In this document: one piece after another, positions 17,736 to 25,921 of the stretch
Numbering within the stretch: the first letter of the stretch is position 1
Layout: every line of letters begins with the position of its first letter
Source: Flavobacteriaceae bacterium LYZ1037
GTDB taxonomy: Bacteria; Bacteroidota; Bacteroidia; Flavobacteriales; Flavobacteriaceae
DNA length: 64,000 bases
Reading direction: 5' to 3'
Assembly: GCA_003144015.1 (NCBI GenBank)
Contig: QFWS01000001.1
Span: 558,001 to 622,000, forward strand
Program-made: the position numbers and the translations under genes
The notes under the pieces: generated by a model
Database searches by the model: none
Seen by the model: only the letters and a program-made list of their open reading frames with translations
Told to the model about the DNA's origin: nothing

Positions 17736-18536
17736 ATGGAGATAACTTCTATTCTTGGGTATTTTGGAGCATTATTAATTGGTGTAGTACTTGGATTAAT
17801 TGGTGGAGGTGGTTCAATCCTTACTGTTCCTATTTTGGTTTACTTATTTTTTTTAAATCCAATTACAGCAACGGCATATTCACTTTTTGTTGTAGGTACT
17901 TCTTCAGCCTTTGGAGCTTTAAAAAATATTCAAAAGCAGCAAGTAAATTTTAAAGTAGCTGTTATTTTTTCTATTCCTGCTTTTACAGTGGTGTATCTTA
18001 CTAGACGTTTTATTTTGCCAGCAATACCAGAAAATTTATTTGTAATTAATGATTTTATATTTACAAAGAATATTGCAATTATGATGCTTTTTGCCATCAT
18101 CATGCTTTTTGCTGCAAAAACCATGTTGACTGAAAAAACAGTTTCAAATAAAATTCAAGTCCCAAAAGAACTGAATTATGTTTTGATATTTTTTCAAGCA
18201 ATCCTAATTGGGCTTTTTACTGGTTTGGTTGGAGCTGGAGGAGGTTTTATTATCATCCCTGCATTAATTTTATTAGCAGATCTGCCAATGAAAAAAGCCG
18301 TAGGAACTTCGTTGTTAATTATTGCCATTAATTCCTTAATCGGATTCACAGGAGATTTTGGGCATTTAGATATAGATTGGCTGTTTTTATTAAAATTTAC
18401 AGCTATTTCGGTTATAGGGATTTTTACAGGTAGCTATCTTTCAAATTTTATTGAAGGCAAAAAGCTAAAAAAAGGATTTGGTTGGTTTGTTCTTATTATG
18501 GGATTTTTTATTCTTTATAAAGAACTTACAACTTAA
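17736..18536 (+). CDS. TauE/SafE family sulfite/sulfur-compound exporter
   Basis: The 266-residue protein has about eight membrane helices with the two internal repeats of the family, visible as IGVVLGLIGGGGSILTVPIL near the N-terminus and IGLFTGLVGAGGGFIIIPAL in the second half. TauE/SafE proteins export sulfite, sulfonates or related anions. It is placed between a Crp/Fnr regulator and a CstB-like persulfide dioxygenase, as TauE is in the staphylococcal cst persulfide-detoxification locus. Export of sulfite or thiosulfate made by the downstream enzyme is therefore the likely role, by inference. Confidence 0.9.
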   Translation: MEITSILGYFGALLIGVVLGLIGGGGSILTVPILVYLFFLNPITATAYSLFVVGTSSAFGALKNIQKQQVNFKVAVIFSIPAFTVVYLTRRFILPAIPENLFVINDFIFTKNIAIMMLFAIIMLFAAKTMLTEKTVSNKIQVPKELNYVLIFFQAILIGLFTGLVGAGGGFIIIPALILLADLPMKKAVGTSLLIIAINSLIGFTGDFGHLDIDWLFLLKFTAISVIGIFTGSYLSNFIEGKKLKKGFGWFVLIMGFFILYKELTT

Positions 18537-18542
18537 TAAATT

Positions 18543-18585
18543 GTAACTAAAGTTACTATAAAAAAGAATAACATAACTATTTTTG
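18543..18585 (+). promoter_or_regulatory. Crp/Fnr-type operator plus promoter (site 1 of 3)
   Basis: The palindrome GTAAC-TAAA-GTTAC (18543-18556) is followed after 21 bases by a -7 box TATTTTTG (18578-18585). With a transcription start about five bases further on, the palindrome centre is near -41, the class II activator position. The leader to the ATG at 18611 is about 21 bases. Two more copies with the same layout are at 20084 and 23273. Confidence 0.7.
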
Positions 18586-18610
18586 CATAGTTGATAAATA
18601 ATAGAATAAA

Positions 18611-20026
18611 ATGAAAATAGAACAGATTTATACAGGCTGTTTGGCACATGCAGCATATTATATAGAAAGTAATGGAGAGGCAGCTATTATCGATCCATTA
18701 AGAGAAGTGCAACCCTATATCAAAAGAGCAAAACTTGATGATGCGAAAATTAAATATATTTTTGAAACGCATTTTCATGCAGATTTTGTGAGTGGACATT
18801 TAGATTTAAAGAAAAAAACTGGTGCAGATATCGTATTTGGACCAACGGCCAACCCATCTTACGAAGCTGTTATTGCAGAAGATGGTCAGGTATTTAATGT
18901 TGGAAATTATAAAATAAAGGCTATCCATACACCTGGACACACTATGGAAAGTACTACTTATTTACTAATTGACGAGAACGGTAAAGAACATGGAATAGTA
19001 ACAGGCGATACTTTGTTTATTGGAGATGTTGGAAGACCAGATTTAGCTCAAAAAATGGCATCCGATTTAACCCAAGAAAAACTTGCTGGTTATTTATTCG
19101 ATTCTTTAAGAAATAAAATCATGCCTCTTGGAGACGATTTAATTGTGTATCCAAATCATGGAGCAGGTTCAGCATGTGGAAAAAACATGAGTAAAGAAAC
19201 TACAGATACACTTGGACATCAAAAGCAAGTTAATTACGCACTTCGAGCAGATATGACAAAGGAAGAGTTTATTTCTGAACTATTGGATGGTTTAAGTGCG
19301 CCTCCTGGTTATTTTCCTCAAAATGTGATGATGAACATTCAAGGCTATGAGAGTTTTGATGAAGTGATGCGAAAATCCCAAAAACCATTATCGCCTGAAG
19401 AATTTGAAACTGCAGCAAATGAAACCGAGGCTATTGTTTTAGATGTGCGTCATCAAAAAGATTTTATAAAAGGTCATATTCCTCGTTCTATTTTTATAGG
19501 TATCGATGGCGGATTTGCGCCTTGGGTTGGCGCTTTAATTGTAGATGTTAAGCAGCCAATTTTAATTGTTGCTCCCGAAGGTAGAGAAGATGAAGTTATT
19601 ACTAGGCTTTCAAGAGTTGGTTTTGATAATGTAATAGGCTACTTAAAAGGAAGTTTTGAAGCTTGGAAAAACGAAGGATTTGAAGTCGATACAATAGAAT
19701 CTATTTCAGCTGAAACATTTGAAAACCAATATCAAAATATTAAAGATGTGGTTTTCGATGTTAGAAAAGAAGGTGAATTTAAAGCTGAACATGTAGAAAA
19801 CGCTCATTTTACACCTTTAGATTTTTTAAACAGTCATTTAGCAGAGTTCCCAGAAGACAAAACATTTTATGTGCATTGTGCTGGTGGATACAGATCGGTT
19901 ATAGCGGCTTCAATTTTAAAAAGTAGAGGCATTCATAATTTGGTAGATGTTGCTGGAGGTTATGGAGCTATTAAAAAAACAGATATTCCAACTACAGATT
20001 TTGTTTGTCCAACTACTTTAAAGTAA
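18611..20026 (+). CDS. CstB-like persulfide dioxygenase-rhodanese fusion
   Basis: The 471-residue protein begins with a metallo-beta-lactamase domain carrying THFHADFVSGH at 53-63 and GHTMESTTY, the pattern of ETHE1-type iron persulfide dioxygenases. Two rhodanese-fold domains follow. The first (from about residue 275) has no catalytic Cys (the loop reads VAPEGRED). The second has the active-site loop HCAGGYRS with Cys423. This order, dioxygenase, Cys-less rhodanese, active rhodanese, is that of staphylococcal CstB, which oxidises persulfides to sulfite and thiosulfate. It lies next to TauE/SafE, as in the cst operon, but here under a Crp/Fnr-type operator. Confidence 0.9.
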   Translation: MKIEQIYTGCLAHAAYYIESNGEAAIIDPLREVQPYIKRAKLDDAKIKYIFETHFHADFVSGHLDLKKKTGADIVFGPTANPSYEAVIAEDGQVFNVGNYKIKAIHTPGHTMESTTYLLIDENGKEHGIVTGDTLFIGDVGRPDLAQKMASDLTQEKLAGYLFDSLRNKIMPLGDDLIVYPNHGAGSACGKNMSKETTDTLGHQKQVNYALRADMTKEEFISELLDGLSAPPGYFPQNVMMNIQGYESFDEVMRKSQKPLSPEEFETAANETEAIVLDVRHQKDFIKGHIPRSIFIGIDGGFAPWVGALIVDVKQPILIVAPEGREDEVITRLSRVGFDNVIGYLKGSFEAWKNEGFEVDTIESISAETFENQYQNIKDVVFDVRKEGEFKAEHVENAHFTPLDFLNSHLAEFPEDKTFYVHCAGGYRSVIAASILKSRGIHNLVDVAGGYGAIKKTDIPTTDFVCPTTLK

Positions 20027-20051
20027 GAAACATTTATATTTAAATATTTTT

Positions 20052-20080
20052 AAAGAGCGACACAAAAGTCGCTCTTTTTT
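20052..20080 (+). terminator. Terminator after the CstB-like gene
   Basis: AAAGAGCGAC and GTCGCTCTTT form a 10-base stem with a 6-base loop followed by more T residues. It lies just upstream of the second GTAAC operator, so the next genes form a separate transcript. Confidence 0.88.
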
Positions 20081-20083
20081 TGT

Positions 20084-20127
20084 GTAACTTATGTTACTAA
20101 TAAAATGATTTAAACCATGTAATTTTA
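20084..20127 (+). promoter_or_regulatory. Crp/Fnr-type operator plus promoter (site 2 of 3)
   Basis: GTAAC-TTAT-GTTAC (20084-20097) is followed after 22 bases by TAATTTTA (20120-20127), a near match to TAnnTTTG. The centre again falls near -41, with a leader of about 21 bases to the ATG at 20153. Confidence 0.65.
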
Positions 20128-20152
20128 TACTTTACAAATACTAAAAGTCAGA

Positions 20153-20527
20153 ATGAAACATATACTCATAGTCTTGTTGCTTATAACTTCTGTTTACAAC
20201 GTAAAAGCACAAGAAAAAGATAATATTGTTCTATTAAATTTAACTGAGTTTAAATCTCAGATTGAAAACAAAGACGTTCAACTTATAGATGTAAGAACTC
20301 CAAAAGAATTTGAAGAAGGTCATATTGAAGATGCTTTAAATATTGATTTCTATTCTGAAAAATTTGTAGATGAATTTAATAAATTAGACAAAGAAAAACC
20401 TGTATACCTCTACTGTAGAAGTGGCTTTAGAAGCAAGCAATCTGCTCTAAAACTATCAGAAATGGGTTTTAAAACGTTATACGATCTAGAAGGAGGATTT
20501 TTAAATTATAATAAAAAAGACGAATGA
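20153..20527 (+). CDS. Periplasmic single-domain rhodanese
   Basis: The 124-residue product has a signal peptide (MKHILIVLLLITSVYNVKA, then Q) and one rhodanese domain with LIDVRTPKEFEEGHI and the active loop CRSGFRS (Cys88). Rhodaneses carry sulfane sulfur as a Cys persulfide. Its location outside the cytoplasm suggests sulfur transfer in the periplasm. The last codons overlap the start of the HMA-domain gene by 4 bases (ATGA), so the two are translationally coupled. Expression is probably controlled from the palindrome at 20084. Confidence 0.93.
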   Translation: MKHILIVLLLITSVYNVKAQEKDNIVLLNLTEFKSQIENKDVQLIDVRTPKEFEEGHIEDALNIDFYSEKFVDEFNKLDKEKPVYLYCRSGFRSKQSALKLSEMGFKTLYDLEGGFLNYNKKDE

Positions 20528-20790
20528 GAACATCAGTAATAGTTCAAAATTTAAAATGTGGAGGCTGTGCAAACAGCATCAAAACTAAACTATTAGAAAT
20601 AAAGAATATTTCAGATATAAAAGTAGATATAGAAGAAAGTAAAATCTCTTTTGATTTTATAGATGAAAATAATGCCCTTTTAGTAAAAGAAAAATTAAAA
20701 AATATTGGTTATCCTTCTGTTGAAGAAGAAAACTCGATGCTGTCTAAAACAAAATCGTTTATTAATTGCGCCGCAGGTAAATTAGCATAA
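20524..20790 (+). CDS. Heavy-metal-associated (HMA) domain protein
   Basis: The 88-residue protein has the ferredoxin-like HMA fold with a CGGC metal-binding motif (Cys12, Cys15) in VQNLKCGGCANSIKTKL. A C-terminal tail contains one further Cys (INCAAGKLA). The motif is CxxC as in copper chaperones, but with GG between the cysteines. It overlaps the rhodanese gene and lies 3 bases before the haem lipoprotein gene. Thiol-metal or persulfide binding is plausible; the ligand is unknown. Confidence 0.85.
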   Translation: MRTSVIVQNLKCGGCANSIKTKLLEIKNISDIKVDIEESKISFDFIDENNALLVKEKLKNIGYPSVEEENSMLSKTKSFINCAAGKLA

Positions 20791-20793
20791 ACT

Positions 20794-21393
20794 ATGAAAC
20801 TATTTGTTTTTTTAATTAGCAGTTTGTTCTTTTTACAAGGTTGCAATCAAACTGAGAAAAAAAAGGATTCAATGACAGAGAGTACTTCTGTAGAGATGCA
20901 AACAGTTAACTACAAAGAACTTGGAATGGAGTATGCCTTTGCAACCAAAGCAGTACTTGGTAAAAACCTCATGGGAACCATTAAAGAAAAAGGAGTAAAT
21001 GCAGCTGTAGAGTTTTGTAACGTGCAAGCTTATCCTTTAACAGATAGTATGTCTATAGTTTATAATACTCAAATTAAACGTGTTTCCGATAAGCCTAGAA
21101 ACCCAGCCAATCAAGCGAGTTCAAAAGAATTAGAGTATATAGCGAGTTTTAAAAAGGAGGTTGAAAATAATCTAGAACCAAAACCCTTTATAGATGAAAA
21201 CGAAACAGAGGTTAATGTCTATTATCCAATTACTACTAATGTTATGTGTTTACAATGCCATGGTTCACCATATAAAGAATTAGATGAAGAAGCATATAAA
21301 ACGATACGTGCGCTTTATCCAAAAGATCTAGCCATTGGTTATAACGACAATGAAGTAAGAGGGATTTGGCGTGTAAATTTTAAAAAGGAATAA
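20794..21393 (+). CDS. Tll0287-like (DUF3365) c-type haem lipoprotein
   Basis: The 199-residue protein has a lipobox (FLQGC, Cys17) and so is probably membrane-anchored outside the cytoplasm. The Tll0287-like domain shows EFCNVQAYPLTD and, near the C-terminus, a c-type haem site CLQCH at 152-156. Members of this family bind one c haem and are thought to sense or transfer electrons. It is in one operon with a rhodanese, an HMA protein and thioredoxin, which suggests electron transfer in sulfur chemistry, by inference. Confidence 0.9.
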   Translation: MKLFVFLISSLFFLQGCNQTEKKKDSMTESTSVEMQTVNYKELGMEYAFATKAVLGKNLMGTIKEKGVNAAVEFCNVQAYPLTDSMSIVYNTQIKRVSDKPRNPANQASSKELEYIASFKKEVENNLEPKPFIDENETEVNVYYPITTNVMCLQCHGSPYKELDEEAYKTIRALYPKDLAIGYNDNEVRGIWRVNFKKE

Positions 21394-21394
21394 T

Positions 21395-21691
21395 ATGAGT
21401 CAATTTTCAGAAATAATAAATCAAGATAAACCAGTTTTAATTGATTTTTACGCAGAATGGTGTGGACCTTGTAAAATGATGTCTCCCATTTTAAAAGAGG
21501 TTAAAGATAATTTAGGCGAAGCCGTTTCAATTATAAAAATTGATGTGGATAAAAACCAATCTTTAGCTGCAAAATATCAAGTAAGAGGCGTGCCTACTTT
21601 AATTTTATTTAAAGAGAGTAAACAATTGTGGAGACAATCTGGATTGGTACAAAAGGAAGATTTAATAAAAATAATAAAGAATCATAAGTAG
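21395..21691 (+). CDS. Thioredoxin
   Basis: This is a 98-residue cytosolic thioredoxin without a signal peptide. The active site is WCGPCKM (Cys23 and Cys26), followed by the cis-proline region VRGVPTLILF. It starts 1 base after the stop of the haem lipoprotein gene and ends the operon before a strong terminator. Beside rhodanese and persulfide dioxygenase genes, it may reduce protein persulfides. It is probably a dedicated copy rather than the housekeeping thioredoxin. Confidence 0.95.
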   Translation: MSQFSEIINQDKPVLIDFYAEWCGPCKMMSPILKEVKDNLGEAVSIIKIDVDKNQSLAAKYQVRGVPTLILFKESKQLWRQSGLVQKEDLIKIIKNHK

Positions 21692-21768
21692 ATGCAGATG
21701 CACGAACCGATAAATTGATTCTCACAGTAAACTGACAAATTATTAGTCAGTGATTTTTGGTTGGTTTG

Positions 21769-21800
21769 AAAAGGCATTTTTATTTCTAAAAATGCCTTTT
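21769..21800 (+). terminator. Terminator after thioredoxin
   Basis: AAAAGGCATTTTT (21769-21781) and its exact complement (21788-21800) enclose a 6-base loop and are followed by T. It ends the rhodanese-HMA-haem lipoprotein-thioredoxin transcript. Confidence 0.85.
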
Positions 21801-21907
21801 TGTTACTATTTTAAAAAGTATAGTATATTTACTGACTAAAGTCATATTTAATAAGACTTATTTCAGATATTTTTACTATTAATTATAAACAACTAAACTC
21901 CTCGATT

Positions 21908-22060
21908 ATGATTACTCAAAATCTTGCTTTGTACAATTGGAATAATGGCGTTATTATGATTGCTATTTTCGCTCTAGTATGTGTAACTCTGGTTGCCATT
22001 CTTATTAATTTTATGATGAGTGGTAAAAAAGAAGATGAAACAGAAGAAGAGGAGCTGTAA
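21908..22060 (+). CDS. 50-residue single-pass membrane protein
   Basis: The frame from ATG 21908 to TAA 22060 encodes a polar start (MITQNLALYNWNNG), one long hydrophobic helix (VIMIAIFALVCVTLVAILI) and an acidic tail (KKEDETEEEEL). The composition (start codon, one membrane helix, charged cytosolic tail) and its own intergenic space after a terminator support a real gene. I recognise no named family. Function unknown. Confidence 0.65.
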   Translation: MITQNLALYNWNNGVIMIAIFALVCVTLVAILINFMMSGKKEDETEEEEL

Positions 22061-22113
22061 TTTTTAATGACACCTATAGTCCGTTATCTGGTTTAACCCG
22101 ATAGTTTAATGTT

Positions 22114-23112
22114 TTAATTTCCTTTTATTCTTTTCCAAAGATCACTTAAAAGCTGTTTGGCATCCTCTCGATTTTTAACCGTTTCAGTAAAAGTTACTTC
22201 TCCTGAGGCATCGGTTTTTATTTCATATTGAAAAACAAAATTTTGCGCACCTGGCTTTAAACTTAACAAGCCAAAGCGTAAATCGTTGAAAAATATTTGT
22301 TCTTCTTTTTTTGAAATACTATACCAACCTTGAGAGATATGAATCATTCGTTTTACCTTTTTCTCAAGAATTAAACCCCCTAAAAGTTCATGATTTTTTG
22401 GGTAAGCTTCAAAGTGAATGGGTTTTTCGTCAAAAAACGAATAATAACCGATAAGGTAATGGTCTTTGGTATCAACATTCGCAGACCATAATACGGTATT
22501 TAACGGTGAAGGTTTTGTTTCTAATTTTGTGTATGCAATTTGCTGTGATTCTAATTCTTTTTTAAACTGACTATAAGCCATTCCTTTTAAACCAAAAGTT
22601 AATAGAAGATAACTACTACTAATTATTAAACCCAAATTGTTATAGTATCGTCTTTTTGGAGCATCACGTTTTTGACATGCAGCTAAAATTAAAAATACTA
22701 AAAAGGGTAAGGTGTAAAGGGGATCTATAACAAAAATGGTTTTAAAGGCAATTGGGTAGTCTATGGGCCAAAACAATTGTGTTCCCCATGTGGTATGTGC
22801 ATCTAAAATAGGATGGGTAATAAAAGCCCAGAAAAACAACCAAGACCAACCTTTGACGTCTTTAAATCTTTCGTATTTGGAAACTATCCAGCCAAAAAGA
22901 GGGGCAAAGCATATAGAAAAAAATATAGAATGTGTAAAACCTCTATGTATTTCTAATGCAGAAACCGTATCTGTAAAATAGGAGGAAAAAACATCTAAAT
23001 CTGGAATGGTACCTGCAATAGCACCATAAAGCATGGCTTTATTGCCAACTTTTCTTCCAAGAACAGCTTCTCCAATGGCAGCACCTAAAACAATTTGTGT
23101 TAATGAATCCAT
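22114..23112 (-). CDS. YdjM-like membrane-bound metal-dependent hydrolase
   Basis: The 332-residue protein begins with the family pattern MDSLTQIVLGAAIGEAV and continues with GAIAGTIPDLDVFSS and HRGFTHSIFF, whose Asp and His residues are the presumed metal ligands. HPILDAHTTWGTQLFWP is a second His/Asp cluster. Four to five membrane helices make up the N-terminal two thirds; the last 130 residues are soluble. The family (PF04307, E. coli YdjM type) is widespread but its substrate is not settled. It is on the opposite strand to the neighbouring sulfur and efflux genes. Confidence 0.9.
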   Translation of the reverse strand: MDSLTQIVLGAAIGEAVLGRKVGNKAMLYGAIAGTIPDLDVFSSYFTDTVSALEIHRGFTHSIFFSICFAPLFGWIVSKYERFKDVKGWSWLFFWAFITHPILDAHTTWGTQLFWPIDYPIAFKTIFVIDPLYTLPFLVFLILAACQKRDAPKRRYYNNLGLIISSSYLLLTFGLKGMAYSQFKKELESQQIAYTKLETKPSPLNTVLWSANVDTKDHYLIGYYSFFDEKPIHFEAYPKNHELLGGLILEKKVKRMIHISQGWYSISKKEEQIFFNDLRFGLLSLKPGAQNFVFQYEIKTDASGEVTFTETVKNREDAKQLLSDLWKRIKGN

Positions 23113-23272
23113 GATTACTTAAAGCAGATTTTTGATTAGGTACAAACTAAGACATTTATAAGGAACTAAAAAAGTGAAAAGCTTTGAATTTAGATTAAAA
23201 GAATTAATGATTTTATTAGTATAAACCTATCAGGAAAATAATGAAAAGCTTACTGTTAGTGATTTTTCTTTG

Positions 23273-23316
23273 GTAACCTATGTTACTTTCCATCAGCTTT
23301 AATAAACTTAAATTTG
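23273..23316 (+). promoter_or_regulatory. Crp/Fnr-type operator plus promoter (site 3 of 3)
   Basis: GTAAC-CTAT-GTTAC (23273-23286) is followed after 22 bases by TAAATTTG (23309-23316). The palindrome centre is near -41, with a leader of about 17 bases to the ATG at 23338. The layout is the same as at 18543 and 20084, linking the efflux operon to the sulfur genes. Confidence 0.7.
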
Positions 23317-23337
23317 CTGTAACAAACAATGTGATAA

Positions 23338-24651
23338 ATGAAAAAACAGATATACATATTCAGCTTTATTTTTATTATAGCATCAGTTGTCATGCAAGCA
23401 CAACAAGTGTTGCCAATAACTAAAGCTGAAGTATTGACAAAGGTATCGGAAGAAAACAGATCGATTAAAATTTCTGAACAAGAATACTTAGAAGCTAAGG
23501 CTGATTTTAGACAAACGAATGGGGTGTTTTTACCAAATATTACAGCCTCTCATACAGGAATGGCTACAACAAATCCTCTAATGGCTTTTGGTTCTAAATT
23601 AAATCAGGAAATTTTAACAGCATCAGATTTTAATCCAAACCTGTTAAACAATCCGGGACAAGTAGAAAATTTTGCCACACGAATAGAAATTCAACAACCA
23701 TTAATTAACATGGATGGTATGTATCAGCGTAAAGCTGCAAAGTCTAAAATGGAAGCACTTGCCTTAAAAATTGAACGTACTTCAGATTATTATGCTTTTG
23801 AAGTTGAAAAGGCTTATATGCAATTGCAATTAGCTTATAAAGGAGTCGATGTACTAGAAAAAGCTTTAGTAACTGCAATTGAAAGTAAAAAAATAACAGA
23901 AAACAGATTTAAACAAGGATACCTTCAAAGAGCTGATGTGTTATCTGTAGATGTTCGTGTTAGCGAAGTTAAAAATCAGTTGCAAACAGCAAAAAGTAAT
24001 GTAGAAAATGCTTCTAATTACTTATCATTTTTAATGAACGAAACTAGCGATGTTATTTACAAACCGTCTGATAGTTTGCAAATAGGACATTTTAAAATCA
24101 TAAATTCTGAAACCATTTCAGAAAATCGCTCAGATATTAAAGCTATGAAATTAGCCTCTAATGCATATGAAACTATGAGTAAAGCAGATAATATGGCGTT
24201 TTTACCACGTTTAAATGCTTTTGGAAGTTATGAGCTTTACGACGATCAAATTTTTCAAGGTGATGCTAGCGGCTATATATTTGGAGCGCAATTAAGTTGG
24301 ACCATTTTAGAAGGAACCAAACGTTTTGGAAAAGCACAAAAAAGTAAAGCAGAATTCGAGAAATCGAAGCTGAAATACGAACAATATGTGTCTCAAAATC
24401 AATTAGAATTGAACAAGGCCAAACGCATGTTAACAGATGCTGAAAATAGACTGAATTTAACAAAGTTAGCTCTGGAACAATCAGAAGAATCTTTTAGAAT
24501 AAGAACGAATAGATATGAAGAAGGTTTAGAGAAAACAACCGATTTGTTGTTGGCTGAAACTCAATATTCACAAAAACAATTGGAATATTATCAAACTATT
24601 TTCGAATATAATTATGCGCAGTCCTATTTGTATTTTCTGACTAAAAACTAA
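23338..24651 (+). CDS. TolC-family outer membrane efflux protein
   Basis: The 437-residue protein has a signal peptide (MKKQIYIFSFIFIIASVVMQ, then A) and the long alternating helices of TolC proteins, with the two related halves visible in QTNGVFLPNITASHTG and MAFLPRLNAFGSYELYD. It would form the outer membrane channel of the tripartite pump encoded by the next two genes. It is the first gene of the operon behind operator site 3. Such proteins trimerise; the exported substrate is unknown. Confidence 0.94.
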   Translation: MKKQIYIFSFIFIIASVVMQAQQVLPITKAEVLTKVSEENRSIKISEQEYLEAKADFRQTNGVFLPNITASHTGMATTNPLMAFGSKLNQEILTASDFNPNLLNNPGQVENFATRIEIQQPLINMDGMYQRKAAKSKMEALALKIERTSDYYAFEVEKAYMQLQLAYKGVDVLEKALVTAIESKKITENRFKQGYLQRADVLSVDVRVSEVKNQLQTAKSNVENASNYLSFLMNETSDVIYKPSDSLQIGHFKIINSETISENRSDIKAMKLASNAYETMSKADNMAFLPRLNAFGSYELYDDQIFQGDASGYIFGAQLSWTILEGTKRFGKAQKSKAEFEKSKLKYEQYVSQNQLELNKAKRMLTDAENRLNLTKLALEQSEESFRIRTNRYEEGLEKTTDLLLAETQYSQKQLEYYQTIFEYNYAQSYLYFLTKN

Positions 24652-24700
24652 ATAACAAACCAACGATTCCCAATTCAAGGGGTATAAAAATATTAAATCA

Positions 24701-25780
24701 ATGAAAAAATATACTTACAAAGTAATAATTATAGTAGCAGCATTTTTTATGGTGAGCTGTGGGAACGATGATAAAAAAGCAACAGGAGATAGTTCGCCAG
24801 CCATAAAAGTGCAAGTGCATCAAGTAACTGAAGCAAATAATAGCCCATTTTTAGCTGTTAGTGGTAAAATACAATCGGTTAATAGTGCAGATTTAAGCAC
24901 TAGAATGATGGGCTATGTTACCAAAGTACATGTTAATGTTGGAGATAAAGTAAACAAAGGCCAATTATTGGTATCCATCAATAATACTGATTTACAAGCC
25001 AAAAGAGCACAAATTGAGGCAGGAATTATAGAAGCCACTGCAGCTTTTAATAACGCACAGAAAGACTATAACCGTTTTCAAAGTTTGTATGCAGATAATA
25101 GTGCTTCACAAAAAGAACTAGATGATATTGCTACCAATTTCGAAATGGCAAAAGCCCGTTTAGAAGCAGCCAAACAAATGAAAAACGAAGTGAATGCTCA
25201 ATTTGCTTATTCAAATATTACAGCACCATTTGCCGGTGTTGTAACTTCAAAAACAGTAAGAGAAGGCGACATGGCAAATCCAGGACAACCATTGGTTTCA
25301 GTCGAAGCTCCAGGGGATTTTGAAGTGATGGCCATGGTTCCAGAAACAGAAATTTCTGAAATAGAAAATAATATTGAAGTAGCCGTTTTAGTAAAATCCA
25401 TCAACAAAACATTAAAAGGAAAATTAACAGAAGTGAGTACTTCGGCCAAAAACACCGGAGGACAATATTTGGTAAAAATAGCTTTGGATAAAACGGAAGC
25501 TAATATTTTGTCAGGTATGTTTGTAACGGTTCAGTTTCCAGTTGAGAAAAAATCAAATTTTGATATGGTTTTAATTCCAACAGAAGTACTTGTTACAAAT
25601 GGTCAATTGTCCGGAGTTTACACGGTAAGTCAAAGCAATACAGCTTTATTGCGTTGGTTAAGATTAGGTAGGACTTATGGAGATCAAGTGGAAGTATTAT
25701 CAGGTTTATCAGCAGATGAAGGGTATATCGTTTCAGCTGAAGGCAAATTGTTTAATGGGGCTAAAATTTCAATTCAATAA
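24701..25780 (+). CDS. RND efflux periplasmic adaptor (HlyD/MFP family lipoprotein)
   Basis: The 359-residue protein has a lipobox ending at Cys20 (FFMVSCGN), a lipoyl-like half motif (VTKVHVNVGDKVNKGQLLVS), a coiled-coil hairpin with EATAAFNNAQKDYNRFQSLY, the second lipoyl half (ITAPFAGVVTSKTVREGDMA) and a beta-barrel domain. This is the standard order for membrane fusion proteins of RND pumps. It lies 49 bases after the TolC gene and is separated from the permease gene by about 140 bases that hold a structured RNA-like element. Confidence 0.94.
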   Translation: MKKYTYKVIIIVAAFFMVSCGNDDKKATGDSSPAIKVQVHQVTEANNSPFLAVSGKIQSVNSADLSTRMMGYVTKVHVNVGDKVNKGQLLVSINNTDLQAKRAQIEAGIIEATAAFNNAQKDYNRFQSLYADNSASQKELDDIATNFEMAKARLEAAKQMKNEVNAQFAYSNITAPFAGVVTSKTVREGDMANPGQPLVSVEAPGDFEVMAMVPETEISEIENNIEVAVLVKSINKTLKGKLTEVSTSAKNTGGQYLVKIALDKTEANILSGMFVTVQFPVEKKSNFDMVLIPTEVLVTNGQLSGVYTVSQSNTALLRWLRLGRTYGDQVEVLSGLSADEGYIVSAEGKLFNGAKISIQ

Positions 25781-25789
25781 CTAAAAGTC

Positions 25790-25902
25790 GCGTTAAGGAT
25801 AGAAGCGGCATCCTTTTTACGTCAGTTCGAGTGAATTTGCTGCCTAAGCAAATTTGTGTCGAGAACAAGTAAAAAGATATAGTGGATAGCCTGTTAAAAC
25901 GC
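25790..25902 (+). ncRNA. Structured element resembling flavo-1 RNA, with an extra palindrome in its arm
   Basis: Between the adaptor and permease genes the sequence folds as nested stems: GCGTT 25790-25794 with AACGC 25898-25902; GGC-ATCC 25807-25813 with GGAT-A-GCC 25884-25891; TTTTTAC 25814-25820 with GTAAAAA 25869-25875. Inside the last stem is another hairpin, AATTTGC 25834-25840 with GCAAATT 25848-25854. The blocks GGATAGAAGCGGCATCC and GATATAGTGGATAGCC are, from memory, like those of the flavo-1 RNA motif of Bacteroidota. A covariance-model search would decide. It could act in cis on the permease mRNA or be a small RNA. Confidence 0.5.
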
Positions 25903-25921
25903 CAAAAAATAAAAAACTCAA

